Positions 16,719 to 25,740 of a stretch of 33,066 nucleotides of DNA are shown piece by piece; within the stretch, counting starts at the first letter, position 1, and each line of letters opens with the position of its first letter. Both the position numbers and the translations under genes were made by a program. The stretch is from an uncultured Clostridia bacterium (GTDB lineage: Bacteria > Bacillota > Clostridia > Oscillospirales > Acutalibacteraceae). A model generated the notes under the pieces. It ran no database searches. It had not been told where the DNA came from and saw only the letters and a program-made list of their open reading frames with translations. The stretch lies in assembly GCA_947631835.1 (NCBI GenBank), contig CANRMW010000005.1, positions 1-33,066 on the forward strand, given 5' to 3'.

Positions 16719-17204
16719 CTACGCCCCTTTTTCCAGCGCCAGCAGAAACTTTTTCCGCTCCATCCCGGCGGCAAAGCCGGTCAGCGAGCCGTCCGCGCCG
16801 ATCACCCTGTGGCAGGGCGTGACGATCAAAATCGGGTTCGCATGGTTCGCCGCGCCGACGGCCCGCGCGGCTTTCGGCCTGCCGACCGCCGCCGCGACCT
16901 CCCCGTAGGTGCGCGTCTCCCCGTAAGGGATATCCCGCAGCGCCGCCCAGACGGCCTTTTGGAACGCCGTGCCCTTCGGCGCGATCGGGAACGTGAAGCG
17001 CTTCCGGTCCCCGGCAAAATATTCGCGCAGCTCTTTTTCCGCGCGACGCAGGACGGCCGTCTCCGAAAACGGCCCTTCAAGCGGCTCCACCGTGATCCTC
17101 GTCACCGCGCCGCGCTCCTCTTCGAGAAAAAGCGCCCCGATCGGTGTTTCGAGGCGCGTTCTTGCGGTATCCAATTTCGTCTCCTCAATCAAAATCCTGC
17201 TCAA
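16719..17204 (-). CDS. ogt: Methylated-DNA--[protein]-cysteine S-methyltransferase
   Basis: Active site ILIVTPCHRVIGADGSLTGFAAGMERKKFLLALE. Confidence 0.95.
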   Translation of the reverse strand: MSRILIEETKLDTARTRLETPIGALFLEEERGAVTRITVEPLEGPFSETAVLRRAEKELREYFAGDRKRFTFPIAPKGTAFQKAVWAALRDIPYGETRTYGEVAAAVGRPKAARAVGAANHANPILIVTPCHRVIGADGSLTGFAAGMERKKFLLALEKGA

Positions 17205-18042
17205 TGACGCCCATCGCGTGGACGCCCGCGCCGACGTGGCAGCAAATGCTGATTGGCAGGCGGCACATCTCGATGGAATTGTCCCCGAAGTGCTTCCGGA
17301 CCTCCTTGCGGAACTCCATCGCGGATTTCGGGTCGCCGGAATACGCCATCTGGATGATGTACTTCTTCCCCTTAAAGCGCGTCTCGATGTCCTTCTCGCA
17401 CGCTTTGATCATCGTCTCCTCGGCCTTCGCCATGCCGCGGACCTTCGCGTAAGCGTCCAGCTTTTCCCCTTGGATCTGCAGCACGGGCTTCAGCCCGAGC
17501 AGCGTCGCGAGCGCCGCGCCCGCCGGGGTGACGCGCCCGCTCTTCTTGAGCAGCTCGAGCGTGTTCACCGCAAGGTAAATCGAGCAGTTCAGCGCCGCCG
17601 CCTCGAGCTGCACACAGATCTCCTGCGCATTAAGGCCCTTTTTGATGAGTTTCAGCGCGTCGTAGACCGAGTCGCGCTGCGTGATCGAGATGCGCTTGTT
17701 GTCCACCACGACGACGCGGCCGCTGTACTCCGCGGCGAGCGCCTTCGCCGTCCCGCAGGAGCCCGAAAGCGCCGAGGACATCGGGATGTGTACGATGGAA
17801 TCGTAGGTCTTCAAAAGCTCGTCCCAGAGATCCGTGATGGACTCCGGCGACGGCTGGGAGGAGGACACGCTGTCCCCGTTCGCCAGCATCTCAAAGAAAT
17901 GCTCGTAGGTACATGTGACGCCTTCCAGATAACTCGTACCGTTCACGATAAACGGCATCGGAAGAAGATGGATCCCGTTTTTTTTCGCCTCTTCCGGGGT
18001 CATGCTGCTGTTCGTATCCGTGACGACAGCGATCCTGCTCAT
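17185..18042 (-). CDS. DegV family protein
   Basis: IAVVTDTNSSMTPEEAKKNGIHLLPMPFIVNGTSYLEG, SSQPSPESITDLWDELLKTYDSIVHIPMSSALSGS, VGAGVHAMGV. Confidence 0.94.
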   Translation of the reverse strand: MSRIAVVTDTNSSMTPEEAKKNGIHLLPMPFIVNGTSYLEGVTCTYEHFFEMLANGDSVSSSQPSPESITDLWDELLKTYDSIVHIPMSSALSGSCGTAKALAAEYSGRVVVVDNKRISITQRDSVYDALKLIKKGLNAQEICVQLEAAALNCSIYLAVNTLELLKKSGRVTPAGAALATLLGLKPVLQIQGEKLDAYAKVRGMAKAEETMIKACEKDIETRFKGKKYIIQMAYSGDPKSAMEFRKEVRKHFGDNSIEMCRLPISICCHVGAGVHAMGVIEQDFD

Positions 18043-18099
18043 AAACCTTCCGCCCTTTCCGTTTTTTCCCTTCGCCCGCCGAGCGGGTGTCCTTATACT

Positions 18100-18127
18100 A
18101 TGATAAGGGAAAAATCGGATTTGTCAA
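18100..18127 (-). promoter_or_regulatory. Sigma-A-like promoter for the degV gene
   Basis: Minus strand TTGACA-16 nt-TATCAT. Confidence 0.6.
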
Positions 18128-18167
18128 GCGCTCCCGGAGAAATTCGGGTAAAAACGCAAAAATCCGC

Positions 18168-18196
18168 TTGCAATGGGCCCTTTTCTGTGCTATACT
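18168..18196 (+). promoter_or_regulatory. Sigma-A-like promoter for rpsO
   Basis: TTGCAA-17 nt-TATACT (GTGCTATACT). Confidence 0.75.
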
Positions 18197-18296
18197 ATTC
18201 CACGACCCACCCACGGATCAGGGACCAACCCCAATGAGGAACACACCGACCCCGACCTGTGAGCGCGGCAGATTTTTGAAAAGGTGGAATACCGAA

Positions 18297-18560
18297 ATGC
18301 TGAAGAGCGAAAAGACAGAGATCATCCAGGCGTATGCCCGTCACGAGGGCGACACCGGCTCCCCCGAGGTGCAGATCGCGGTCCTCACGAAGCGCATCAA
18401 CGACCTCACGGAGCACCTCCGCCAGAACCAGAAGGATCATCACTCCCGCCGCGGCCTGCTGAAGATGGTCGGCCAGCGCCGGAGCCTCCTCAACTACCTG
18501 ATGAAGGTGGATATCGAGCGCTACAGAGCGATCATCGCGAAGCTGGGCATTCGTAAGTAA
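18297..18560 (+). CDS. rpsO: 30S ribosomal protein S15
   Basis: [81 protein letters not shown]. Confidence 0.98.
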   Translation: MLKSEKTEIIQAYARHEGDTGSPEVQIAVLTKRINDLTEHLRQNQKDHHSRRGLLKMVGQRRSLLNYLMKVDIERYRAIIAKLGIRK

Positions 18561-18587
18561 GCGGATCGCGCACGCATCGGAAGCGGG

Positions 18588-18615
18588 ACGGCTGCGTGAA
18601 AGCGCAGCCGTTTTG
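18588..18615 (+). terminator. Intrinsic terminator after rpsO
   Basis: ACGGCTGCG-tgaaag-CGCAGCCGT followed by TTTGTT. Confidence 0.8.
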
Positions 18616-18673
18616 TTCCGGGCGCGCCGTTCGGCGTTTCTGTTCCGCCCCAAACACACTTTATTTTACGCGC

Positions 18674-18735
18674 CGGGTACGTTTAGCAGTGAAACGAGCG
18701 CACAGCCGCTGCGCGTTGGTTTAACTGCTGACCCG
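18674..18735 (+). promoter_or_regulatory. Long structured hairpin in the pnp 5' leader
   Basis: Nested complementary arms CGGGT/ACCCG, AGCAGT/ACTGCT, AAAC/GTTT, GCGCA/TGCGC form one extended stem ~40 nt upstream of the pnp ATG. Confidence 0.7.
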
Positions 18736-18774
18736 TGCCGCGCGCGCCCGGAACACCGGGAGAAAGGAAACAGC

Positions 18775-20973
18775 ATGTTCGAAAAATTCAGGACTTTCGA
18801 GACCGAGTTCGCCGGACGCCCCCTCGTCATCGAGACGGGCAAGATGGCGCAGCTCGCAAACGGCGAGTGCCTCGTGCGCTACGGCGACACCGTGGTCCAC
18901 GTCGCCGCGACCGCCGCGGCCAAGCCGAGAGACGGGATCGACTTCTTCCCGCTCTCCGTTGACTTTGAGGAAAAGCTCTACTCCGTGGGCCGCATCCCCG
19001 GCTCCTTCCTGCGCCGCGAGGGCAGGCCGTCCGAAAAGGCCATCCTCACCTGCCGCATGATCGACCGCCCGATCCGCCCGCTCTTCCCGAAGGATATGCG
19101 CAACGACGTCACGATCGTCGCGACCGTCATGTCCGTCGATCAGGACAACTCGCCGGAGATCGCCGCAATGGTCGGCACCTCCGTCGCGCTCTCCATCTCC
19201 GACATCCCGTGGGACGGCCCGATCAGCGGCGTCTCCGTCGGCCTTGTCGAGGGCAAGTTCGTCATCAACCCGAACGAGGAACAGCGCAAGGTCTCCGAGA
19301 TGGCCGTCACCGTCGCCTCCACGAGCGACCGCATCGCAATGATCGAAGCGGGCGCGAACGAGGTCTCCGACGAGGATATGCTCGACGGCATCATGGCCGG
19401 CCACAAGGAGAACCAGAAGATCATCGAGTTCATCAAGGGCATCCAGGCCGAGATCGGCAAGGAGAAGTTCTCCTATCCGTCCAACGAGCCGGACGAGGAG
19501 ATGTTCGAGGCCGTCCGCGACTTCTCCGTGGAGGACATCAAGGTCGCGATGGATACCGACGACAAGACCGTCCGCGACGAGCGCCTCAAGCCCATTTACG
19601 AAAAAGTACACGCGCACTTTGACGAGATCTATCCGGATCAGGCCGCGAAGATCGACGAGTGCCTCTATAAGACGCAGAAGTTCGTCGTGCGCCGCTGGCT
19701 GCTCGACGAGCAGAAGCGTGTGGACGGCCGCAAGATGGACGAGATCCGTCCGCTCGCAGCGGAAGTCGGCATCCTGCCGCGCGTCCACGGTTCCGGCATG
19801 TTCACCCGCGGCCAGACGCAGGTGCTCACCGTGGCGACGCTCGGCTCCACGCGCGACAACCAGCTCCTCGACGGCATCGACAAGGAAGAGACGAAGCGCT
19901 ACATCCACCACTACAACTTCCCGTCCTATTCCGTCGGCGAGACCCGCCCGGCCCGCAGCCCCGGCCGCCGCGAGATCGGCCACGGCGCGCTCGCGGAGCG
20001 CGCGCTGCTCCCGGTGATCCCCTCCCTCGAGGAGTTCCCGTATACGATCCGCCTCGTCTCCGAGGTGCTCTCCTCCAACGGCTCCACCTCGCAGGGCTCG
20101 GTCTGCGGCTCGACGCTCGCGCTCATGGATGCTGGCGTGCCGATCAAGGCCCCTGTCGCGGGCATCTCCTGCGGCCTCATCACCGAGGGCGACCGCTGGA
20201 TGACGATGGTCGATATCCAGGGCGTGGAGGACTTCTTCGGCGACATGGACTTCAAGGTCGCCGGCACGAAGAAGGGCATCACCGCGATCCAGATGGACCT
20301 GAAGATCCACGGCCTCACGCCGGAGATCATCAAGGAAGCCTTTGAAAAGACCCACAAGGCCAGAAACTATATCCTCGACGAGATCATGCTCCCGGTCATT
20401 GCGGAGCCGCGTCCGGAGCTTTCGAAGTACGCCCCGAAGATGCTCTCCACGGTCGTCCCGGTGGACAAGATTCGCGAGGTCATCGGCTCGGGCGGCAAGG
20501 TCATCCAGAAGATCTGCGCCGAGTGCGAAGTCACCATCGACATCGAAGACGACGGAAGCTGCTTCATCTCCGGCATCGACATCGAAAAGTGCCGCCGCGC
20601 GCTGGAGATCATCGAGACCATCGTCAACGACCCCGAGCCCGGCACCTATTACAGCGGCCGCGTGACGCGCATCATGGACTTCGGCGCGTTCGTGGAGATC
20701 GCCCCCGGCAAGGAGGGCCTCGTGCACATCTCGCACCTCGACATCCGCCGCACCGAGAACGTCACCGACGTCGTGAACGTGGGCGACATCATCAAGGTGA
20801 AGGTGCTCGAGATCGACGACAAGGGCCGCCTGAACCTCTCCCGCCGCGACGCGCTGATCGACCTCGACGGCGCCGTGCCGGAGAACACGCTCTCTGACAA
20901 GCCGCGCGGCGAACGCCGTGACCGCGACCGCGGCCCGCGCCGTGACCGCGGCGACCGCAGAGACCGCCGCTGA
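18775..20973 (+). CDS. pnp: Polyribonucleotide nucleotidyltransferase
   Basis: ETGKMAQLANGECLVRYGDTVVHVAA, RIPGSFLRREGRPSEKAILTCRMIDRPIRPLFP, KH region VIGSGGKVIQKICAECEVTIDIEDDG, S1 region YYSGRVTRIMDFGAFVEIAPGKEGLVHISHL, Arg/Asp-rich tail. Confidence 0.98.
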   Translation: MFEKFRTFETEFAGRPLVIETGKMAQLANGECLVRYGDTVVHVAATAAAKPRDGIDFFPLSVDFEEKLYSVGRIPGSFLRREGRPSEKAILTCRMIDRPIRPLFPKDMRNDVTIVATVMSVDQDNSPEIAAMVGTSVALSISDIPWDGPISGVSVGLVEGKFVINPNEEQRKVSEMAVTVASTSDRIAMIEAGANEVSDEDMLDGIMAGHKENQKIIEFIKGIQAEIGKEKFSYPSNEPDEEMFEAVRDFSVEDIKVAMDTDDKTVRDERLKPIYEKVHAHFDEIYPDQAAKIDECLYKTQKFVVRRWLLDEQKRVDGRKMDEIRPLAAEVGILPRVHGSGMFTRGQTQVLTVATLGSTRDNQLLDGIDKEETKRYIHHYNFPSYSVGETRPARSPGRREIGHGALAERALLPVIPSLEEFPYTIRLVSEVLSSNGSTSQGSVCGSTLALMDAGVPIKAPVAGISCGLITEGDRWMTMVDIQGVEDFFGDMDFKVAGTKKGITAIQMDLKIHGLTPEIIKEAFEKTHKARNYILDEIMLPVIAEPRPELSKYAPKMLSTVVPVDKIREVIGSGGKVIQKICAECEVTIDIEDDGSCFISGIDIEKCRRALEIIETIVNDPEPGTYYSGRVTRIMDFGAFVEIAPGKEGLVHISHLDIRRTENVTDVVNVGDIIKVKVLEIDDKGRLNLSRRDALIDLDGAVPENTLSDKPRGERRDRDRGPRRDRGDRRDRR

Positions 20974-20987
20974 CCCCAAACGCAAAA

Positions 20988-21020
20988 CCGCCGCCCGTTC
21001 CGATTGGACCGGGCGGCTTT
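20988..21020. terminator. Intrinsic terminator after pnp
   Basis: GCCGCCCG...CGGGCGGC followed by TTTGC. Confidence 0.75.
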
Positions 21021-21069
21021 GCTATTTCTGTTTCGATGTCTGTCCGACGCATCCAACACGACGGAAAGC

Positions 21070-21834
21070 TCATTTTTGAATCGAACGGCGGCGTCTTCTG
21101 TCTTTGAGAAAAAGAACTACGGAAGCGGCAAGGATGAGAAGACTGATCCATTGGGAGGTAGAAAAATCGCCCCAAGCGCCACGCACGGAATCCCCCCTGA
21201 GATATTCCAGAAGGAAGCGCAGAACGGAATAAACCGTAAAATACAGGAGCAGCAGTTTTTCCCCGGAAACGCGGCGCCTGCGAAGGACAAGAAGCAGAGC
21301 AAAGAGCAGCAAATTCAGAAAGCTCTCCAAAAGTTGAACAGGAAACACCGCTTGCGGTGCCAACACTGGAAAAACGACGCTCCCCGGACCGTCATACGGC
21401 ACGCCATAGCAGCAGCCTGCAAAAAAGCATCCTAAGCGCCCAAAGGCGTGCCCCAAAGGAAGCGCGGGAACAACGGCGAAGCACACAGCGCTCACGCTTT
21501 CCTTCATCAAGAGGGTCCCCAAATATGCCCCTAAAGCGCCAAAAAGCAGCCCGCCGTAGAAGACGAATCCCTCGCCGATCAGGGCAGACAAGCCCTCGCT
21601 CCGAAGTACGGGAAGGATGTTTTTCACGCCCAGCACCGTTACAAGATAGAACCCCTTGGCACCGGCGATTCCAAAGCTGATCCCAAGAGCGAGAATGACG
21701 ATCATGGAATCCACATCGACTTTATATTTTTTCGCGCCGTAAACCGAGAAAAAAGACGCGGCAAGTATGCCCGCTGCCATGCAAAGGCCATATAACGGTA
21801 TTTCGACCCCAAAAAGGCGGATTGATTCCAGCAA
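21070..21834 (-). CDS. Prolipoprotein diacylglyceryl transferase-like membrane protein (divergent Lgt paralogue)
   Basis: IPLYGLCMAAGILAA, GEGFVFYGGLLFGALGAYLG, LGHAFGRLGCFFAGCCYGVPYDG, multi-pass membrane protein. TTG start. Confidence 0.85.
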   Translation of the reverse strand: MLESIRLFGVEIPLYGLCMAAGILAASFFSVYGAKKYKVDVDSMIVILALGISFGIAGAKGFYLVTVLGVKNILPVLRSEGLSALIGEGFVFYGGLLFGALGAYLGTLLMKESVSAVCFAVVPALPLGHAFGRLGCFFAGCCYGVPYDGPGSVVFPVLAPQAVFPVQLLESFLNLLLFALLLVLRRRRVSGEKLLLLYFTVYSVLRFLLEYLRGDSVRGAWGDFSTSQWISLLILAASVVLFLKDRRRRRSIQK

Positions 21835-21853
21835 AATAATACCTCATTAAAAA

Positions 21854-21888
21854 TGGTTGGGCGCACAAGGTGCGCCCAACCAGCCATA
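21854..21888 (-). terminator. Perfect 13-bp stem / 3-nt loop terminator after the DUF4190-like gene
   Basis: TGGTTGGGCGCAC-aag-GTGCGCCCAACCA. The minus strand continues with ATTTTTAAT. Confidence 0.7.
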
Positions 21889-21896
21889 CCGATTTC

Positions 21897-22163
21897 TTAG
21901 AAGAGAGAGTTCGCGGCACCTGCCGCACCGATCGCACCGATGCACGCGGCGCATGCTACAAACAGAATAATGGAAAGAACAAAACCGATGATCGAGAGCA
22001 CGAGACCCGCCGTAGCCATTCCCTTTTTCTCCGGAACCTTCCGGGCCAAAGCGCCCAAAATGATGCCGATGATACCGGTAATCGCGCCAACCCACTGGAA
22101 TCCCGCAAAGAAAAGCGCCATCACAACGGAAATGATTCCCAGAACCAAAGAACCAATCGCCAT
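21897..22163 (-). CDS. Small DUF4190-like membrane protein
   Basis: MAIGSLVLGIISVVMALFFAGFQWVGAITGIIGIILGALARKVPEKKGMATAGLVLSIIGFVLSIILFVACAAC: two-helix pattern typical of DUF4190. SD GGGAGGG. Confidence 0.8.
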   Translation of the reverse strand: MAIGSLVLGIISVVMALFFAGFQWVGAITGIIGIILGALARKVPEKKGMATAGLVLSIIGFVLSIILFVACAACIGAIGAAGAANSLF

Positions 22164-22289
22164 TAATCATTACCCTCCCTTCCCGTAAAATATAATTTTA
22201 TGGGAATATGGTCAGATTTTACCCTCCCATAAATACCCCGCTTTATGGACTGTTCTCCAAAATGCTTCAAAATGTAGCTTTCATCGCTC

Positions 22290-22318
22290 ATTATATCAAC
22301 AAAACGAAGCAAAGTCAA
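22290..22318 (-). promoter_or_regulatory. Sigma-A-like promoter for the DUF4190-like gene
   Basis: Minus strand TTGACT-17 nt-TATAAT. Confidence 0.85.
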
Positions 22319-22413
22319 GCATTATTTCGAGTTAGGCACGGTAAAATTTTCAAAATTGCAATTTATCTGGAATTAAATCGTCATAAAGGCTATAATAGCA
22401 ATCGGTGAGGATA

Positions 22414-22770
22414 GTGAGTTTGCGTTTGAAAGAACTTCGGTTGCAACGGGGACTACACCAATACGAGCTGGCGGAACAGTTAAACTTGTCACGTTCCGCA
22501 TACAGCTTGTATGAAACCGAAAAAAGAGAAATGAGCTACGAGGCCCTTTCCGCCGTCGCCGACTACTTTGGCGTGAATATGGACTACATCCTCGGAAGGA
22601 CGGAGATCGACGCGCCGATCCCCACCTTTTCCCGCGAGGAGATCGAGCTCATCGAAAAGTACCGCCGGCTGGACGTGCGCGGCCGCGCTACCGTGCGGGG
22701 CCTCACGGAGTTCGAGGCGCGCCTTCGCGAACTGGACGCGCAAAGCGCGGACCCCAGGAAAAAGCAGTAA
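22414..22770 (+). CDS. Xre-family helix-turn-helix transcriptional regulator
   Basis: LRLKELRLQRGLHQYELAEQLNLSRSAYSLYETEKREMSYEALSAVADYFGVNMDYILGRT. GTG start at 22414 (or 22405), with TATAAT at 22391. Confidence 0.93.
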   Translation: MSLRLKELRLQRGLHQYELAEQLNLSRSAYSLYETEKREMSYEALSAVADYFGVNMDYILGRTEIDAPIPTFSREEIELIEKYRRLDVRGRATVRGLTEFEARLRELDAQSADPRKKQ

Positions 22771-22803
22771 ACCCCACCCGTTTTTGAAGCGGGTGGGGTT
22801 TTC
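22769..22803 (+). terminator. Intrinsic terminator after the Xre regulator
   Basis: AAACCCCACCCG...CGGGTGGGGTTTT. Confidence 0.9.
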
Positions 22804-22826
22804 GGTTCAAAGGCGCGCGCAGGCGC

Positions 22827-24179
22827 TCATTTTTTATGGGCGGCCTTGGCTTTTCCCTTGCCTTTCGAAAACATCGGCGTCTTCGCGCGCTGCTTTTCCA
22901 GCACATGCGCGGAGAGCGGGCGGCCGCTGACGTCGCTCGCGAAGCGGGAATCGTTGAGATACGGGTGGCTGCCCGGCGCGAGGTCCTCATTGACGATGCC
23001 GCGCCGATAGAGCCGGTTCGAGACGCTCCGGCGGATCGTCATGTAAAACACCGCCGCGATGGGCGTGCCGAGGATGATGCCCATGATCCCGAACAGCCCG
23101 CTGAAGATCGTGATGGCCGTCATGACCCAGACCGCCGGCAGGCCGATGGTGGAGCCGACGACGCGCGGGTAGATCACGTTGCCCTCAAACTGCTGCAGGC
23201 AGATCAGGAAGACCACGAACCACACCGCGTCCATGGGATCGACCAGGAGCAGGAGGAACGCGCCGATGCCGCAGCCGATGTACGCGCCGAGGATCGGGAT
23301 GAGCGCCGTGAGCGTGATGATGCAGGAGATCAAGAGCGCGTAGTGGAACCCGATGATCGACATGCCGATGAAGCACAGGCAGCCGAGGATCACGCATTCC
23401 GTGAGCTGGCCGCGCACGAACGAGGAAAACACGCTGTTCGCCGTGATGCCGAGATCCGCCACCGTCGCGACGACCTTTTTCGGCAGCACCGCGTAGGCGA
23501 TGCGTTTGGCGGAAAGGATGAGGCTTTCCTTCCCCGAAAGGAAATATGCGGAGAAGATGATCGAGAGCACGAAGGTGAAGATGCCGCTCGCCACGTTCAC
23601 CGTCGCCGTCACGACGGACGAAATGAACTGCGTCGTCACCTCCGTCGCGCCGGAAAGGAACTCCGAGAAGTTGAAATTCTGCAGGGATTGCAGGATCTTC
23701 GAGAGGTCGAGGTCGAAATCCCGGGAGATCTCCTCCACCCATCTTGTCACTGTATTGATATAGATCGGCAGGTTGACCCGCGCCGCGTCCGTGATCGTGT
23801 CCATCGATTTGAACACTTCCGGGATGATGTAAAGCACGATCGCCGCGATGATCAGAAGGATCACGGCATAAGACAGCGCGACGCAGATCGGCCGCTTGAT
23901 CTTGCTCCAGACCTTCCCAGGGTTCCGCGTCCACCGCCCGAAAACGACGTCCTCAAAAAGCGAGAGAAAGACGTTCAGAATATACGCGATGAAAAGCCCC
24001 ACCAGAAACGGATTGACCGCGTTGAGGATAACGCCGCCCACATGCTGCAGACTCTCGAAACGGAACAGCACATAGATCAGCACCACCGTGAACCCGGCGA
24101 CGAGGATCGCTGGCTTCACGAAGCTCTTCGCGAACGCTCTCGGGTCCGTGTGCAGTGTGTCCTTTTCCTGCTCCTGCAT
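22827..24179 (-). CDS. AI-2E family transporter (YdiK/PerM-like)
   Basis: ~450 aa multi-TM protein with FLVGLFIAYILNVFLSLFEDVVF, LISCIITLTALIPILGAYIGCGIGAFLLLLVDPMDAVWFVVFLICLQQFEGNVIYPRVVG. Confidence 0.93.
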   Translation of the reverse strand: MQEQEKDTLHTDPRAFAKSFVKPAILVAGFTVVLIYVLFRFESLQHVGGVILNAVNPFLVGLFIAYILNVFLSLFEDVVFGRWTRNPGKVWSKIKRPICVALSYAVILLIIAAIVLYIIPEVFKSMDTITDAARVNLPIYINTVTRWVEEISRDFDLDLSKILQSLQNFNFSEFLSGATEVTTQFISSVVTATVNVASGIFTFVLSIIFSAYFLSGKESLILSAKRIAYAVLPKKVVATVADLGITANSVFSSFVRGQLTECVILGCLCFIGMSIIGFHYALLISCIITLTALIPILGAYIGCGIGAFLLLLVDPMDAVWFVVFLICLQQFEGNVIYPRVVGSTIGLPAVWVMTAITIFSGLFGIMGIILGTPIAAVFYMTIRRSVSNRLYRRGIVNEDLAPGSHPYLNDSRFASDVSGRPLSAHVLEKQRAKTPMFSKGKGKAKAAHKK

Positions 24180-24216
24180 TTTATGTTCCCCCTTCTCTGT
24201 TCCCCGCTTTGGCGCT

Positions 24217-25182
24217 TTAGAATGTATACGCCATGCCCGTTTCCGCCGCCTGATACGCGCCGTGCATGAGCTTTGTGAGCATCACGGCCTCCTCGACATT
24301 GGAGGGCGCGGGGCTTCCCTTCGTGACCGCCGCGATCCACTGGTGGATCGGGAGCGGCTCCGCTTCGGGAAGAGGCAGATCGACCCACCTTCCGCCGGTC
24401 TCCCTGCCGCCCCAGCGGGCGGTCCCGCCGTGGATCATCAGCGCGCCGTCCGTCCCGCTGATCTCCAGCGTATACGGGTTCGCTTCGGAGACGAACCCCG
24501 TCTCGGAAACGCCGATCGCCCCGTTTGCAAATTCGATGACCGAGACGGCGTTGTCCTCCACGCCCTTGCCCGTCACCGACGTGAACGTCGAGACGATGCG
24601 CTTCGGGTCCCCGAGCAGCCAGTGGAGCGTGTACATCGGGTGCGCCCCGAGGTCCATCATCGCGCCGCCCCCGCACTGTGCCTTGTCATAGAAATGCGGC
24701 GGCAGCCAGTCTGCGGACGCGCCGTTGTGGACGTTCCGCACGCGCGCGTAGGTGACGCGCCCGAGCTTCCCGGAATCGAGCAGCGCTTTTGCGGCCCGGA
24801 GCGTCGGGAAGGTGCGGTGCGGATAGGAGATGGTGAACACCGCGCCCGAGGCCTTGATCGCCTCGGCCGCCTTCTCGGCGTCCTCCACGCCGATGGTCAG
24901 CACCTTTTCGGTGAAAATATTCTTCTTCGCCTTTGCCGCCGCGAGCAGCAGCGCCGGGTGGTCGCAGGTGGCCGAGGTCAGCACCACGCTGTCGATGTTC
25001 CCGTCGTTGAGGATCTTCCGCAGCTCCGGTTCAAAGGGGAGCCCCATCTTCTGTGCAAAGGCTTCGCCGCGCGCGGCGTCGCTGTCCCAGACGCAGACCG
25101 CTTCGCTCGCCGGGTCCTCCATCACGCCCCGTGTGTACTCTTCCGTGTGGACATGCCACGTCCCCAAGATCGCAACGCGCAT
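24217..25182 (-). CDS. Gfo/Idh/MocA family oxidoreductase
   Basis: MRVAILGTWHVHTEEYTRG N-terminal Rossmann fold, EKVLTIGVEDAEKAAEAIKASG, GGGAMMDLGAHPMYTLHWLLGDPKRI. SD GGAGGAG. Confidence 0.93.
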   Translation of the reverse strand: MRVAILGTWHVHTEEYTRGVMEDPASEAVCVWDSDAARGEAFAQKMGLPFEPELRKILNDGNIDSVVLTSATCDHPALLLAAAKAKKNIFTEKVLTIGVEDAEKAAEAIKASGAVFTISYPHRTFPTLRAAKALLDSGKLGRVTYARVRNVHNGASADWLPPHFYDKAQCGGGAMMDLGAHPMYTLHWLLGDPKRIVSTFTSVTGKGVEDNAVSVIEFANGAIGVSETGFVSEANPYTLEISGTDGALMIHGGTARWGGRETGGRWVDLPLPEAEPLPIHQWIAAVTKGSPAPSNVEEAVMLTKLMHGAYQAAETGMAYTF

Positions 25183-25223
25183 TTTTACTCCTCCCGATCC
25201 TTTCTGCCGGTCTCCCGGCGTCC

Positions 25224-25622
25224 TCAAGTTTTCTGGTTGAACGCTTTCCCGCAGCGCTGGCACGTCACGAGGATCTTTCCCCGGCCGCGCGGCGCGCGTA
25301 GGCGCTGCTTACAGTTTGGGCAGCGGAAATATTTGTAGGTCTTCCGGTCCCGGAACACCGTGCGCAGATACCCGATCTCCCGCCACGCCGGCTCCCAGAT
25401 CCGCCGAAACGCCGCGTCCTCCCGCTGGCGCGCCGGGATGTTCCTTGAAAGCATCCGGAAGATCGCCCAAATGTACAGCGCGTAGTAGGCAAAGACCAGC
25501 GGCCAGAAGTTCACGACCCGCGCGACCACCGAGATCAAAAGACCCAAAACCAGCAGCCCGATCATCAGAGAATCCCCACCGTAGCGCCCGTACATCCACC
25601 GCCGGATCTTCTCCAAAAACAT
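25224..25622 (-). CDS. Small membrane protein with C-terminal zinc-ribbon
   Basis: Two hydrophobic segments, then FRCPNCKQRLRAPRGRGKILVTCQRCGKAF (CxxC...CxxC). Confidence 0.8.
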   Translation of the reverse strand: MFLEKIRRWMYGRYGGDSLMIGLLVLGLLISVVARVVNFWPLVFAYYALYIWAIFRMLSRNIPARQREDAAFRRIWEPAWREIGYLRTVFRDRKTYKYFRCPNCKQRLRAPRGRGKILVTCQRCGKAFNQKT

Positions 25623-25740
25623 GAAAACGTACACTTCCTTTTTTGGGATAGTTTCAGTATAAACGCGGCGGCGCGCTTTTGCAAGGCTTCCCGTAAACCT
25701 TTCACACATAATTTACAATCCAACAGCGTGTTCCCGCACC

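Noticed and set aside
18721-20985. 754-aa antisense ORF opposite pnp
   Set aside because: Shadow ORF from GC-rich codon bias. Low-complexity Asp/Leu/His/Arg-rich translation with no recognisable domain, fully overlapping the clear PNPase gene.
21854-21882. Perfect 13-bp/3-nt-loop palindrome as a solitary member of the mini-hairpin repeat family
   Set aside because: Better explained as an intrinsic terminator (minus-strand T-rich tail, directly after the DUF4190-like stop). It shares no sequence with the array.
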